Positions 1 through 7,496 of a stretch of 23,190 bases of DNA are shown piece by piece. Each line of letters opens with the position of its first letter. Position 1 is the first letter of the stretch. Both the position numbers and the translations under genes were made by a program. The notes beneath the pieces were generated by a model. That model did no database searches and was not told the origin of the DNA. It saw nothing but the letters and a program-made list of their open reading frames with translations. Source of the DNA: JBBDNV01 sp040877415 (GTDB taxonomy: Bacteria > Planctomycetota > Planctomycetia > Pirellulales > PALSA-1355); the NCBI GenBank assembly GCA_040877415.1, contig JBBDNV010000097.1, forward strand, positions 1-23,190, given 5' to 3'.

Positions 1-696
1 AAATTCCTGCAAGCCGACGCCGGCACGATCTTTCTCGACGAAATCGGCACGGCCAGTCCCAATCTGCAGGTGAAGCTGCTGCGCGTGCTGCAGGAGTTTC
101 AGTTCGAGCCGGTCGGCGGCAACAAAACCCACAGCGTCGACACGCGCGTGATTCTGGCCACCAACGAAAACCTGCCCCGCCTGGTGGCCGAAGGCCGATT
201 CCGGCAGGACCTCTTCTACCGCATCGACGTCATCAACGTCGAACTTCCCTGCCTGCGAGAGCGCATCTCCGACATTCCCCTTTTGGCCCGGCACTTCCTC
301 GACGAAGTATGCGAGGAATCCGGCAAGCCCGTGCGGGGATTCTCCGACGAAGCCATCGCGGCGCTGCAGCGTTACATGTGGCCGGGCAACGCCCGCGAGC
401 TGCAAAACGTGATCGAACGGGCCGTGCTCTTGGGCAAGTCGGACACGATCCGCCTGGAAGATCTGCCGCGCGCCGTCGCGGCGGCTGGTCCCTTGAGCGT
501 CGAATCGGCGGCCGGTCGAACGCTCAAGGAAGCCCTCGAAGGACCCGAGCGGCAGATCATTCTGGACATGCTCGAAAGTAACGATTGGAACCGTTTTGCC
601 ACCGCCGAAGTGCTGGGCATCAACCGCACGACGCTCTACAAGAAGATGAAGCGCTTGGGGCTCGACGAACGGCGGCGTCCGGTAAAGACGGCATAG
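1..696 (+). CDS. Sigma-54-dependent transcriptional activator (NtrC/AtoC-like), 5'-truncated by window edge
   Basis: The frame is open from base 1 and ends at TAG 694-696, giving 231 visible residues; the N-terminus lies outside the window. The visible part starts just before the Walker B segment GTIFLDEIG of a sigma-54 AAA+ domain. It continues through the arginine-finger region (GRFRQDLFYRIDV), the DIPLLARHFL segment and the sensor II motif WPGNARELQNVIERA. The C-terminus is a Fis-type helix-turn-helix (AEVLGINRTTLYKKMKRLGL, about 603-662). Proteins of this family hydrolyse ATP to remodel sigma-54 RNA polymerase at -24/-12 promoters. Walker A, the GAFTGA loop and any receiver domain are upstream of the window, so whether this is a two-component regulator cannot be decided. 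I see no sigma-54 promoter next to it that would name a target. Confidence 0.95.
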   Translation, partial: KFLQADAGTIFLDEIGTASPNLQVKLLRVLQEFQFEPVGGNKTHSVDTRVILATNENLPRLVAEGRFRQDLFYRIDVINVELPCLRERISDIPLLARHFLDEVCEESGKPVRGFSDEAIAALQRYMWPGNARELQNVIERAVLLGKSDTIRLEDLPRAVAAAGPLSVESAAGRTLKEALEGPERQIILDMLESNDWNRFATAEVLGINRTTLYKKMKRLGLDERRRPVKTA

Positions 697-869
697 TCAT
701 GCCAGCGGGCCGCCAAGCGCCGCGGTCTTGGCGTTTTCCGCCAGGAAGGTTCGCACGTGCTCGGTTGACCGGCCGAAAATAATGCACGTAACGGGGGCGC
801 GCGCAGTCGCGGCCCGACTTGCGGTTCAGTCCGAGCGGCCCGAGGCTGTCTGGCGGGGGAGAATCATCG

Positions 870-1154
870 ATGAAACGTTGGGCGTTGGGCCTTCTGCTGG
901 TGAGTTGCGCGCTTGCGGCCTGCACGGCCGAGCTCGAAGCCGGCGACTTTTTTCAGCAGCACAAGCGGCAGCGAGTCCAATATCCCCCTCGCTACACGCG
1001 GGCCAGCATGAGCCAGTACTACGTCTTTCGCGACCGCAACGGGCAGGTTCACGTCCGCCAGGTGTATCCCGGCTACGCCGAACAATTCCCGCCGCCGGCC
1101 TACCTTTATTACGGTTACCCCCACAGCGGCGACGACACGGGCCTGGGCTTTTAA
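870..1154 (+). CDS. Small lipoprotein of unknown function, Tyr/Pro-rich
   Basis: This gene encodes 94 residues. The frame is open further upstream, but ATG 870 is preferred because a purine-rich GGGGGAGA lies about 8 bases before it and a signal peptide starts there. The N-terminus (MKRWALGLLLVSCALAAC) is a lipoprotein signal with lipobox LAAC, the lipidated cysteine being C18; a signal peptidase I cut nearby is the alternative. The mature part is short, basic, then rich in Tyr and Pro (YPPRYTRASMSQYYVF; PPPAYLYYGYP). I recognise no domain. It lies 173 bases after the sigma-54 activator on the same strand and converges on the isomerase gene with a gap of only 9 bases. Envelope location is inferred from the signal; the function is unknown. 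Confidence 0.75.
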   Translation: MKRWALGLLLVSCALAACTAELEAGDFFQQHKRQRVQYPPRYTRASMSQYYVFRDRNGQVHVRQVYPGYAEQFPPPAYLYYGYPHSGDDTGLGF

Positions 1155-1163
1155 CGCCCGCGG

Positions 1164-2090
1164 CTAAAGCGTAAAGGCTTCGCGCATTTCGTTCACGTAG
1201 CGCGGACACGCTTCGCGCGCGTCTTCGTTCTCTTCGAACTCCAGCACGATGTAGCCGCGATATCCGGCGTCGGCCATGATCCGCGCCAAGCGGCGGAAAT
1301 CGGCGTGCTGGCGCTGGCCCCCGGCCGGCGCGACGCTGACCTTCACCTGCACGTTGATCGCGTAGGGAGCCAGCCGGACCACGTCGGCGTACGGGTCCGA
1401 GCTGCGGAAGTTGCCCGTGTCCAGGTTGATGCCGAACCAGGGACTCTTGACGTCGCGCACCAGCGCCATGATGCCGTCGATCGTGGTCGTCAGCCCGCCG
1501 TGATTCTCAAGCGCCAGAAACACGCCGTGCTCGCCCGAGTACGCGCAACACTCCTCGATGGCCTCGACGGCCAGCTTGTGCGCTTCCTCTTCGCTCGTGC
1601 CATGCGGGTGGCCCGAGAAAATGCGAATCACCGGGGCGCCGAGAATCTCGGCGTAGTCGACCCACCGCTTGACGTGCCGGATTTCACGGTCGCGCTCTGC
1701 TCCCGGCGGATGACAAAAGTCGTTGCCCACGGCCGTGCCTGAGATGTCGAGCCCCAGCCGGAAGCAAAGTTCCTTGAGATGCCGCAGATACTCGCTCGTC
1801 GGCTCCTCGGGAAAGTAGTACGAGGTCAGCTCGGTGCCGTCCAGCCGCATCGTGGCGCAATCGGCGATGAAGTCGTCGAGCGAAAGCTTCTGTTTGGGCG
1901 GCTTGGCGTTCAACAGATCGCGATAGCTGTAGGCCGCCAGGCTGAACTTGAAAAAGCTCTTGCCGTCGCGGACGACCGGTTCGATCGCTCGTGCAATGGA
2001 CCGCGGCCATCCGGCGCCAAACGCGCCGGCGCCGGCCGACAACAGCGAAAAGCGGCGTAAAAACCGGCGACGATCATCCCGCGTTGACAT
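1164..2090 (-). CDS. Sugar phosphate isomerase/epimerase-like TIM-barrel protein, Tat-exported
   Basis: This gene encodes 308 residues. The start at 2090 is supported by a GAGGAG ribosome site 8 bases upstream. The N-terminus carries a twin-arginine signal (DRRRFLRRFSLL followed by a small-residue hydrophobic stretch), so export of the folded protein is expected. The rest fits the xylose isomerase-like TIM barrel (AP_endonuc_2 family). Probable metal-binding and active-site segments are LALENHGG (E195), INLDTGNF (D224), QHADFRR (H262) and IVLEFEE (E284 or E286). In many relatives a His sits in a V-H-x-K strand; here the corresponding strand reads NVQVKV. Planctomycetes carry many such exported paralogues, thought to act on sugars or sugar derivatives. 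The substrate cannot be read from the sequence. Confidence 0.9.
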   Translation of the reverse strand: MSTRDDRRRFLRRFSLLSAGAGAFGAGWPRSIARAIEPVVRDGKSFFKFSLAAYSYRDLLNAKPPKQKLSLDDFIADCATMRLDGTELTSYYFPEEPTSEYLRHLKELCFRLGLDISGTAVGNDFCHPPGAERDREIRHVKRWVDYAEILGAPVIRIFSGHPHGTSEEEAHKLAVEAIEECCAYSGEHGVFLALENHGGLTTTIDGIMALVRDVKSPWFGINLDTGNFRSSDPYADVVRLAPYAINVQVKVSVAPAGGQRQHADFRRLARIMADAGYRGYIVLEFEENEDAREACPRYVNEMREAFTL

Positions 2091-2137
2091 GGACGGAACT
2101 CCTCGGATGAAGACAGGGAGGCGGCGAGACTCGTGCT

Positions 2138-2166
2138 ATTGTGCGCGGCCGCCAACAGGCTTGCAA
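2138..2166 (-). promoter_or_regulatory. Candidate sigma-70-type promoter of the isomerase gene
   Basis: On the minus strand TTGCAA (2166-2161), a 17-base spacer and CACAAT (2143-2138) form a -35/-10 pair. Transcription would start near 2131, leaving a leader of about 41 bases that contains the GAGGAG ribosome site. Read by eye; no start-site data. Confidence 0.45.
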
Positions 2167-2206
2167 TCACCAGGTATCGCTGAACCCGCGCGGCCGCTCG
2201 GCAGCG

Positions 2207-3160
2207 CTATGCCGCCCCTTGCGCCGTCCGCCCTGAGCGCTCCACCAGCGAGCGCACTACGGCCGGCGGCACGAAAGCCAGGCTGGCGACGCACAGCATC
2301 AGGCCAAACGTGATGTCGCCGGTCACCAGGGCCAGCGAAGTCCAGATCACCAGCCCAAAGGCCAGCAGCAGCGGCCGGGCCAGAGGAATCCAGATCAGCA
2401 GCGCAAATGCAAGCTCGAACAATACGACCGCGTGGCTCCAAAAGTCGATCACCAGCGGTGACCCGTGCAGCCAGGTGAAGTCGACCAGCCGCGATTGTTC
2501 GCGCGTGATCAGATACCACATGCCCAATCCGTTCCACCACACCTCGCCGCCGAGCTGCGACAGACCCATCATCGCGACCAGCATTGCCAGGTGCACTTGT
2601 ATCAATCGGGTGGCGATGGTCGCGGCGGTCGAAAGCTCCGAAGGCGGGATCGCCGGGGTCGTGCCTTTGCGGGCCAAAATCAAAGCGTCGATCGAGAATC
2701 GCCGCCCGCAGGGGGCCAGGCACAAATACAACATCACCATGGCCGCGATCGAATCGGTTGGCCCGCTGATCATCGGTGCACGGTTTACGTCGGACAGGAA
2801 TACGACCCAAGCCAGGATGGACGTGGCCCGGGTCCAGAACCCGGCGGCAAACAACACAAGCACGACCAGTCCCAGCAGGTGCAGCGTCCACAATTCGGCC
2901 GGCGTCGAGAGATAGTTCAAGTAGGAAAAGGTATAGCGCTCAAGCGGCAAGATGTCGCCGACCGGCAGCAGCCCGTCGGGACCGAAGAATTCGATCAAAT
3001 CGAACGACAGCGTGGCGTGCAAATAAACCACGACCAGCCCGCAGACGAGCCGGATGGCCGAAACGGTGGCCGGGTCGCTGGGCGTGAACCAGAATCGGGT
3101 CCAGCCAGCGCCGAAGGCTTCCGTCAGCCGCGCGAAATACGGGGTGACTTGTTTGATCAT
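2207..3160 (-). CDS. HTTM-domain polytopic membrane protein (vitamin K-dependent gamma-carboxylase-like membrane domain)
   Basis: This gene encodes 317 residues. It is a multi-pass membrane protein with hydrophobic segments around residues 32-50, 90-109, 112-124, 137-149, 183-203, 240-260, 262-280 and 284-302. The order of segments, the early WFTPSDPATVSAIRLVCG entry into the first helix, and the loop with FFGPDGLLP and LLGLVVLVLFAAGFWTRATS are typical of HTTM proteins. These share the membrane domain of vitamin K-dependent gamma-carboxylase. The carboxylase/epoxidase function is not established for bacterial HTTM proteins in general. Its ATG overlaps the stop of the upstream gene by four bases (ATGA at 3160-3157), which implies translational coupling and a joint role with that one-TM protein. 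Confidence 0.85.
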   Translation of the reverse strand: MIKQVTPYFARLTEAFGAGWTRFWFTPSDPATVSAIRLVCGLVVVYLHATLSFDLIEFFGPDGLLPVGDILPLERYTFSYLNYLSTPAELWTLHLLGLVVLVLFAAGFWTRATSILAWVVFLSDVNRAPMISGPTDSIAAMVMLYLCLAPCGRRFSIDALILARKGTTPAIPPSELSTAATIATRLIQVHLAMLVAMMGLSQLGGEVWWNGLGMWYLITREQSRLVDFTWLHGSPLVIDFWSHAVVLFELAFALLIWIPLARPLLLAFGLVIWTSLALVTGDITFGLMLCVASLAFVPPAVVRSLVERSGRTAQGAA

Positions 3161-3882
3161 GGCTGGGAACGGACCGGATTCTTGGGGGCGCTTTTGCGCG
3201 GCGGCTGGCTGCGGCGCCGCGGCGCGCGTTCGACCGGCGCCGCTTCCAGCGTGGACGACTTTCTCAATAGCTCCACGCCCGAGGGGCTGACGATCACTTG
3301 GGCCTCGTAGACGTTGCGAACGTTCTCGCGGGCCGCTTGCGCAAGCGTCGCGAGATTGGCCATGTCGTCGACTTCCGGCAGCCCGTGGGCCCGAATCCGC
3401 ACGCCGCCGCCGCCCGCCTCGTGCCGCTTCAACACCGAGGCGGCCATGGCCTTGGGCAGGATGCTGGCAATGGCCTCGTCGCCGAATTCGGCGGAAACCA
3501 GCGTGCCGGACGCGTTGGCTAGGGCCTGATAGCGGCGAAATCGCACCAGCGGCTGGAGCGGACGCGGTATCGTCACCGTTTCCGTCGAGCGGTCCGACTT
3601 CTGGAGGTCGACTTCGACCGAAAAATCGACATCGCCGGGATCGGCGTGCGTCAGGTGAAAGCGGGCAAACGGGTAGCTGACCGGAAAGGCCGTCAGGTGC
3701 AGATTCCGCAAATACGGCTCAAACAGACCGTGCAAGCGTTCCTCGAGCAGGCTGGGACGCGTGTAGGTCGTCACCGCCACGATCAGGGCGAACAAGTGCG
3801 CAAACAGCAGCAGGCTGACCCAAGTGCGCGTCTCGGGGCTCCATTGCGGCTCGGGCGGCTGCGGTTCGTGATTGGCCGGCAT
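3157..3882 (-). CDS. Membrane-anchored protein of unknown function, coupled to the HTTM gene
   Basis: This gene encodes 241 residues from ATG 3882. The frame is also open to an ATG at 3948, but the extra 22 residues are Pro/Arg-rich and look non-coding, and neither start has a good ribosome site. One transmembrane segment lies near the N-terminus (WVSLLLFAHLFALIVAVTTY, about residues 21-40), followed by a soluble, probably periplasmic domain of about 190 residues. The C-terminus is very basic (RAPRRRSQPPRKSAPKNPVR). I recognise no family. Its TGA overlaps the HTTM start codon, so the two are almost certainly made together. A role as an accessory or partner subunit of the HTTM protein is inference from that coupling. 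Confidence 0.75.
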   Translation of the reverse strand: MPANHEPQPPEPQWSPETRTWVSLLLFAHLFALIVAVTTYTRPSLLEERLHGLFEPYLRNLHLTAFPVSYPFARFHLTHADPGDVDFSVEVDLQKSDRSTETVTIPRPLQPLVRFRRYQALANASGTLVSAEFGDEAIASILPKAMAASVLKRHEAGGGGVRIRAHGLPEVDDMANLATLAQAARENVRNVYEAQVIVSPSGVELLRKSSTLEAAPVERAPRRRSQPPRKSAPKNPVRSQP

Positions 3883-4030
3883 GTTCCAGGAGGCAGCGCG
3901 GGGGGCTGGCGGTGGAAACGATCGCGGGCCGCCGCGGGCGGGATGCATAGCTCATCGTCGCACGCTGCCCGCCGGCTTGATCTGCCGGGCCGCGGCCCGG
4001 CTTCGACCTAACGATCGTCATGATGCGACA

Positions 4031-4064
4031 AAAAAAGCCGGATCTCAAGCTAGAGATCCGGCTT
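4031..4064 (-). terminator. Strong intrinsic terminator of the Cys/His-rich gene
   Basis: A perfect 12-bp stem (4035-4046 pairing with 4053-4064) encloses a 6-base loop. Read on the minus strand, the second arm runs into a U tract (plus-strand A run 4031-4036). It lies about 120 bases beyond the stop of the minus-strand gene ending at 4183, and would also shield the HTTM pair from read-through. Confidence 0.85.
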
Positions 4065-4182
4065 TCAAAGCTGATGACTCTGTCCGAGCCGACGCTCATC
4101 CAAAAGCGCGAATCAACTCGTCACATTTTTTGAATCCGCGCCGCGTGAGCCGACGTGGATCATCCGCCTAAAGCAATCCGTA

Positions 4183-4560
4183 TTAGGCACTGGGGGCCGG
4201 GGCTTCGGGAGCAGCCGGAGCCGGCGGAGCCGCCTCGGCGGGAGCCGCCGGGGCACTTCCACCGCAACCACCGTGGCCACCGCCGTTGCAGCCATTGCAA
4301 CGACCATGGCAACGCTTGCGACCATGGCAACGCTCGCGACCATGGCAACGCTCGCGACCATGGCAACGACCGTGACAACGCTTGTGACCACCGCAGTCCG
4401 CGTGACAACCGCCATCACACGCCGCGGCGCCGCCGCAATCGCATCCGCCACAACCATGATTACTGAACAGGCCCGCCGACGCCGTCTTTTCGCTTCCCAG
4501 CAAGGCAAGCCCGACGACCGCGAAGAAGATCGCGATCCCTAAAATTAACGTGCGATTCAT
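4183..4560 (-). CDS. Secreted Cys/His-rich repeat protein with Ala/Pro-rich tail
   Basis: This gene encodes 125 residues from ATG 4560, which is fixed by an AGGAGGG ribosome site 9 bases upstream. The N-terminus (MNRTLILGIAIFFAVVGLALL, then TASA) is a Sec signal peptide, with cleavage expected after about residue 29. The mature chain has 14 Cys and 9 His, mostly in near-exact hexapeptide repeats of the type CHGRER, flanked by Gly/Cys-rich stretches (GCGGCDCGG; CNGCNGGGHGGCGG). The last 25 or so residues are almost only Ala, Pro and Glu. Such a chain could bind metals or form disulfide cross-links in the envelope; both are inference. The gene stands alone between its own candidate promoter and terminator, which suggests independent control. 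No known family recognised. Confidence 0.85.
   Translation of the reverse strand: MNRTLILGIAIFFAVVGLALLGSEKTASAGLFSNHGCGGCDCGGAAACDGGCHADCGGHKRCHGRCHGRERCHGRERCHGRKRCHGRCNGCNGGGHGGCGGSAPAAPAEAAPPAPAAPEAPAPSA
4301..4372 (-). repeat. Four tandem 18-bp repeats inside the Cys/His-rich gene
   Basis: Four head-to-tail units occupy 4301-4318, 4319-4336, 4337-4354 and 4355-4372 (plus-strand unit CGACCATGGCAACGCTCG). Units 2 and 3 are identical, unit 1 differs by one base, and unit 4 differs only in its last few bases. Each encodes one hexapeptide of the C-H-G-R-x-R type. The near-identity at third codon positions points to recent DNA-level expansion. Confidence 0.9.
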
Positions 4561-4777
4561 CTCAGAATTCCCTCCTACAGGTATACCGGAACGTACGGGT
4601 CCGTAAACATCCACTACTGCCGTCCTACGTTCTGTTCCCAACCGTGACGGCGGTGCGGCTGGGTTGACACCTCGATGCGCCTCTGAACCTGGCAGCCAGT
4701 AGCCCCACTACCGGGAGTGCTGGTTGTAAACCTTGCTGGTTACAAAAATTATTCTGGCTGCACAGTCTAGGCTGCTT

Positions 4778-4805
4778 AAGTTATCACGGTGGGTCCTATT
4801 GTCAA
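4778..4805 (-). promoter_or_regulatory. Candidate promoter of the Cys/His-rich gene
   Basis: On the minus strand a perfect TTGACA (4805-4800), a 16-base spacer and TAACTT (4783-4778) form a -35/-10 pair. The local sequence is AT-richer than its surroundings. The implied leader is about 210 bases, unusually long for this window. The -10 match is poor (3 of 6), so confidence is moderate to low. Confidence 0.4.
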
Positions 4806-4922
4806 GCGGCAACAGGATAATATGCGTGCGCTGCGATGAACCGGGATTTTGGGTGGCCATCATCGGTTATTATGCTCAACCATAGACTAGGATCCGGTGC
4901 TGTCCACAAACTGCTAGCGCAG

Positions 4923-4959
4923 AAAAAAAGGGAGGCCGGAACGTCCGTTCCAGGCTCCC
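4923..4959 (-). terminator. Intrinsic terminator after the lipoprotein/NTPase gene group
   Basis: A G+C-rich hairpin (4930-4941 pairing with 4948-4959, two internal mismatches) is followed on the minus strand by seven U (plus-strand A run 4923-4929). It lies about 270 bases beyond the stop at 5228 and ends minus-strand transcripts before the promoter of the Cys/His-rich gene. Confidence 0.75.
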
Positions 4960-5227
4960 TCTTCGCCGCGTCGTTAAGCGGCTGCGAATTAAAGACTTGT
5001 GTGATTCCGCCTTGGGCCCGCTACGGCCCGTGCCAGCCACGGCATGCGCACGATGTGCCGGTTATTCCGCGCTTTCGGCAAGCGATGCCCCTCGCTCGAC
5101 GTGTCGCCGCGGGAAACTTCACGTGCCGCCACAATAAGTGGGCACGCGTCGGCTCGCCGCCGGCTTCTTTGACGATCGGTCGAGCGCGGACGCGTGCGGG
5201 ATAATGACTCTGAGGGTGCCTGGGCTG

Positions 5228-5791
5228 CTAGCGAACCGTGGCATCGTCCTTGCCGGACGCGGCCTTTGCTGGCGCGTCGATCTCGGAGTCGCGACGGGCG
5301 ATTTCCTCCTCGGCTTGCCGTTGCTTGCGCAGCATGTCGGCCGGGTCTTCGAAGTTCAAGACGATCGGCTTGAGATCCGCGAACACGCGCGTCGCCATTC
5401 CGTGGATCCGCCAGCCGTCGGCTTCGTTGCGCAGCATCCACACGATGCGGTCGGTGCGCGGCCGCCCGTCGACGTCCAAGTCGGTCCAATCGGTGCCGAC
5501 TTGAGCTTCATCGCCTTCGATCTCGGCCTCCAGGACTTTGAAACTCGCGGTATCGCTTCCCGGCGGCGCCACGACCATTTCCATCTCTTCGGTCTTCTGG
5601 CGTGCTAGCTTCGTGAGCAGTGCCGAGGCCGTTTTGTCGTCACCCTTTCGAATGGCTTCGAGGAATTCGCCCATGACGCCATCCGGGGCGCGCCCATCGG
5701 CGGGCGTGGAACTGCCGCCGCCCAGGCCGCATCCTCCGACGAAGAGCGCCGCTCCAATCGCGGCGGCCAACAGAATTCTTTCTTGGTCCAT
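5228..5791 (-). CDS. Lipoprotein of unknown function, NTF2-like-fold candidate
   Basis: This gene encodes 187 residues. ATG 5791 is chosen because AAGGAGG lies 5 bases upstream and a lipoprotein signal begins there; the frame is open further up. The signal (LLAAAIGAALFVGGC) ends in a lipobox-like VGGC, followed by a Gly/Ser linker. The mature domain opens with GVMGEFLEAIRKGDDKTASALLT and continues with strands such as ASFKVLEAEIEGDEAQV and TDRIVWMLRNEADGWRIHGM. This pattern resembles small alpha+beta lipoproteins of the SnoaL/NTF2-like or DUF4878-like kind; that fold call is tentative. The C-terminus is charged and probably helical (MLRKQRQAEEEIARRDSEI). It follows the NTPase gene after 199 bases and may have its own promoter. 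Confidence 0.8.
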   Translation of the reverse strand: MDQERILLAAAIGAALFVGGCGLGGGSSTPADGRAPDGVMGEFLEAIRKGDDKTASALLTKLARQKTEEMEMVVAPPGSDTASFKVLEAEIEGDEAQVGTDWTDLDVDGRPRTDRIVWMLRNEADGWRIHGMATRVFADLKPIVLNFEDPADMLRKQRQAEEEIARRDSEIDAPAKAASGKDDATVR

Positions 5792-5873
5792 GGGTGCCTC
5801 CTTGCGTGGCCAATAGCGACGTTGGCCGATTCGCCCGACCGACAACCGTCTTTCGCCGGGCAATCGGGCGGGG

Positions 5874-5902
5874 AGTCTCGCACGAAGATCGGCAAGGGTC
5901 AA
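5874..5902 (-). promoter_or_regulatory. Weak candidate promoter of the lipoprotein gene
   Basis: On the minus strand TTGACC (5902-5897), a 17-base spacer and GAGACT (5879-5874) could serve as -35/-10. The -35 matches 5 of 6 bases and the -10 only 3 of 6. The leader would be about 75 bases. Confidence 0.25.
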
Positions 5903-5967
5903 GACGAACCGCGCTTCGCCACGGCCGCTAGCACGGCATGCACGCTCGCTGGGGCGCGACTGGTCCT

Positions 5968-6011
5968 CTCAGCCCGCGCTCAGCCCGCGCTCAGCCCGCG
6001 CGCAGCCCGCG
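5968..6011. repeat. 11-bp tandem repeat spanning the stop codon of the NTPase gene
   Basis: Four head-to-tail 11-bp units start at 5968, 5979, 5990 and 6001. The first three are identical (CTCAGCCCGCG) and the fourth differs by one base. Unit 6001-6011 lies in the last codons of the NTPase gene, and its stop (minus-strand TGA, 5993-5991) lies in the third unit. Every unit beyond the stop repeats the TGA. Confidence 0.9.
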
Positions 6012-7484
6012 GTCGAAGGCGTCCTGGTCGCGGCTGTAAAGCGCCAGCACGGATTCGAATCGTTCGCCGGAGATCGTCCAGCAGGGATTCTCGTCGGTAT
6101 AGGCGTTCGAGTGCGCGACGAACAGCCGGTACATGAACTTGAACAAATGCCGCGGCACGCGCAAACCGCGAAACGCGTCGACCAGCCGCCGCTGGGAAAT
6201 CGATGGATCGAACAGGTCGCCGAGCGCCGGCGAGCTGCCCGGCGCCGCGCAGGCCTTGATCCGCGCCGTAGCCACGTCGTAAAGCGCCTCGCCGGTCCAC
6301 TCCAGCGACGGAATCATATTCTGCTTGTCGAGCCGGGCCCGTTGATAAAAATCGCGGTCTTCGCGGTCGATGTATTGGGCGAGCTCGATCGGAAACAGCA
6401 GCTTGCAGCCGATCCCCGGATGCTTGAGAAACTTGTTGTCCAGCATCGGCCACAAAAGCGTGCGCATCTGCTCGACCGAGCCGTTGATCAGATGCGGCTC
6501 GTCGACGCGATCCACGAGCACCACGATCCCGTGGAAGCCAAGCGTTTTGAGAATGCCCTGGAATTTGGCCAACAGCTCATAGCGGTCGTCGGTCCGCTGC
6601 TTTCTGGGCAACGGCTGTCCGGCCAGGTCGGCGGCGCGAAATTTCATCAGGATGCGCCGCAGGGGATGCGTGGCGCGCTTGCCGACGCGCACGTTGCGGA
6701 CCACGCCCGCAGCCAGCCACCATCGCCCGACGACACGCGCCCACCATGGCAGCCAGGTGGCCGCCGCGGCCAGGTAGATCCACGGCGCTTCGAGCCAATG
6801 CCAATTCTGCGAGTACGCAACCAGCCCCGCCGCGCACGATGTGCCAACCAGGCCCAGCGCGAAATCCCAATGCGCCAGCCACGCGTGGTAGCGCACCTTG
6901 CGCGAGAGCCGCCGCCAGCGCCCCTTGTTGGTTTCGGCCGTTGACTGATCGTAACAGGCGGCCAACAGGAGCAGGTCCCGCGCCTGATGCCGGTCCAGGG
7001 CGCGCACCTCGGCCGGATTCAGCTCGTTGCTCGGCGGATCGCTGGTTTGCCTCGATTCGAGAATCCGGTCCACCAGCCCGGTGACTCCCAGCGAAAGGAT
7101 CGCGTCCATGTGGTCCCACAGCTTCCAATCCGACAGCACGCGATCGGCGCGACGGTGGCGAGCGCCGAAGCGATCGCGGAAGCGGTCGAGAAACGGGTTG
7201 AAATCGTCGTATTCGATGACGTACGCGCGGGCGTGCGGATGAGCCTTGTTGTAGTCGCACAGATGCCGCGCGATCTGCAGGCGCAGGGCCGTTTTGCCGG
7301 AACCCTTTTCGCCGAACACCAGCGACGTGGCCGGTTCTGCCGGATCGCCGTAGACCTTGTCCCACGTGGGATGATACGTGTTGGCGATGCAAAAGTCCTT
7401 GAACACCGGGTCCGTCTGCGCGTCCTCTTCGGCGAACGGATTGGTGCGAATGCCGTGGTGTTCGAGAAACTGTTGAATCTTCAT
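5991..7484 (-). CDS. P-loop NTPase with a membrane hairpin between Walker A and Walker B (KAP-like)
   Basis: This gene encodes 497 residues from ATG 7484. The N-terminus (GIRTNPFAEEDAQTD; YHPTWDKVYG) leads to Walker A GEKGSGKT (residues 58-65). A very hydrophobic, Trp-rich stretch follows (about 206-262: HWDFALGLVGTSCAAGLVAY, then IYLAAAATWLPWWARVVG), predicted as two membrane passes. Walker B comes after it, at about 320-329 (IVVLVDRVDE). Insertion of membrane segments between Walker A and B is the hallmark of KAP-family NTPases; assignment to that family is inference, since overall similarity was not computed. The C-terminal part (LRVPRHLFKFMYRLFVAHSN) is probably a helical lid. Its start is 12 bases after the stop of the secreted protein gene, suggesting one transcript. 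It probably acts at the inner membrane; the substrate is unknown. Confidence 0.85.
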   Translation of the reverse strand: MKIQQFLEHHGIRTNPFAEEDAQTDPVFKDFCIANTYHPTWDKVYGDPAEPATSLVFGEKGSGKTALRLQIARHLCDYNKAHPHARAYVIEYDDFNPFLDRFRDRFGARHRRADRVLSDWKLWDHMDAILSLGVTGLVDRILESRQTSDPPSNELNPAEVRALDRHQARDLLLLAACYDQSTAETNKGRWRRLSRKVRYHAWLAHWDFALGLVGTSCAAGLVAYSQNWHWLEAPWIYLAAAATWLPWWARVVGRWWLAAGVVRNVRVGKRATHPLRRILMKFRAADLAGQPLPRKQRTDDRYELLAKFQGILKTLGFHGIVVLVDRVDEPHLINGSVEQMRTLLWPMLDNKFLKHPGIGCKLLFPIELAQYIDREDRDFYQRARLDKQNMIPSLEWTGEALYDVATARIKACAAPGSSPALGDLFDPSISQRRLVDAFRGLRVPRHLFKFMYRLFVAHSNAYTDENPCWTISGERFESVLALYSRDQDAFDRGLRAG

Positions 7485-7496
7485 GCGCGTCGCGAG

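Larger units (their letters stand above)
4561..5227. other. Gene-free stretch: leader, promoter and terminator, otherwise nothing recognised
   Basis: About 670 bases lie between the Cys/His-rich gene and the lipoprotein gene. The left part (4561-4805) holds the ribosome site, an approximately 210-base leader and the candidate promoter of the Cys/His-rich gene. A hairpin with a U tract at 4923-4959 ends transcription arriving from the right. For 4960-5227 I see no convincing gene, tRNA fold or repeat; the open frames there have no family features. Confidence 0.6.

Noticed and set aside
2465..3310. Long plus-strand open frame (281 codons) opposite the HTTM gene
   Set aside because: It lies antisense to a gene with clear membrane segments, is rich in Arg, Gly and Gln, and shows no motif. 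High-GC third positions leave the opposite strand open.
4640..4780. Possible structured RNA or riboswitch in the long leader of the Cys/His gene (repeated GGTTgTAAACC-like segments)
   Set aside because: I could not fold a convincing conserved structure or match a known riboswitch; kept only as part of the leader description.
4960..5227. tRNA or small RNA gene in the gap after the lipoprotein gene
   Set aside because: No cloverleaf arms or T-loop motif found on either strand by eye.
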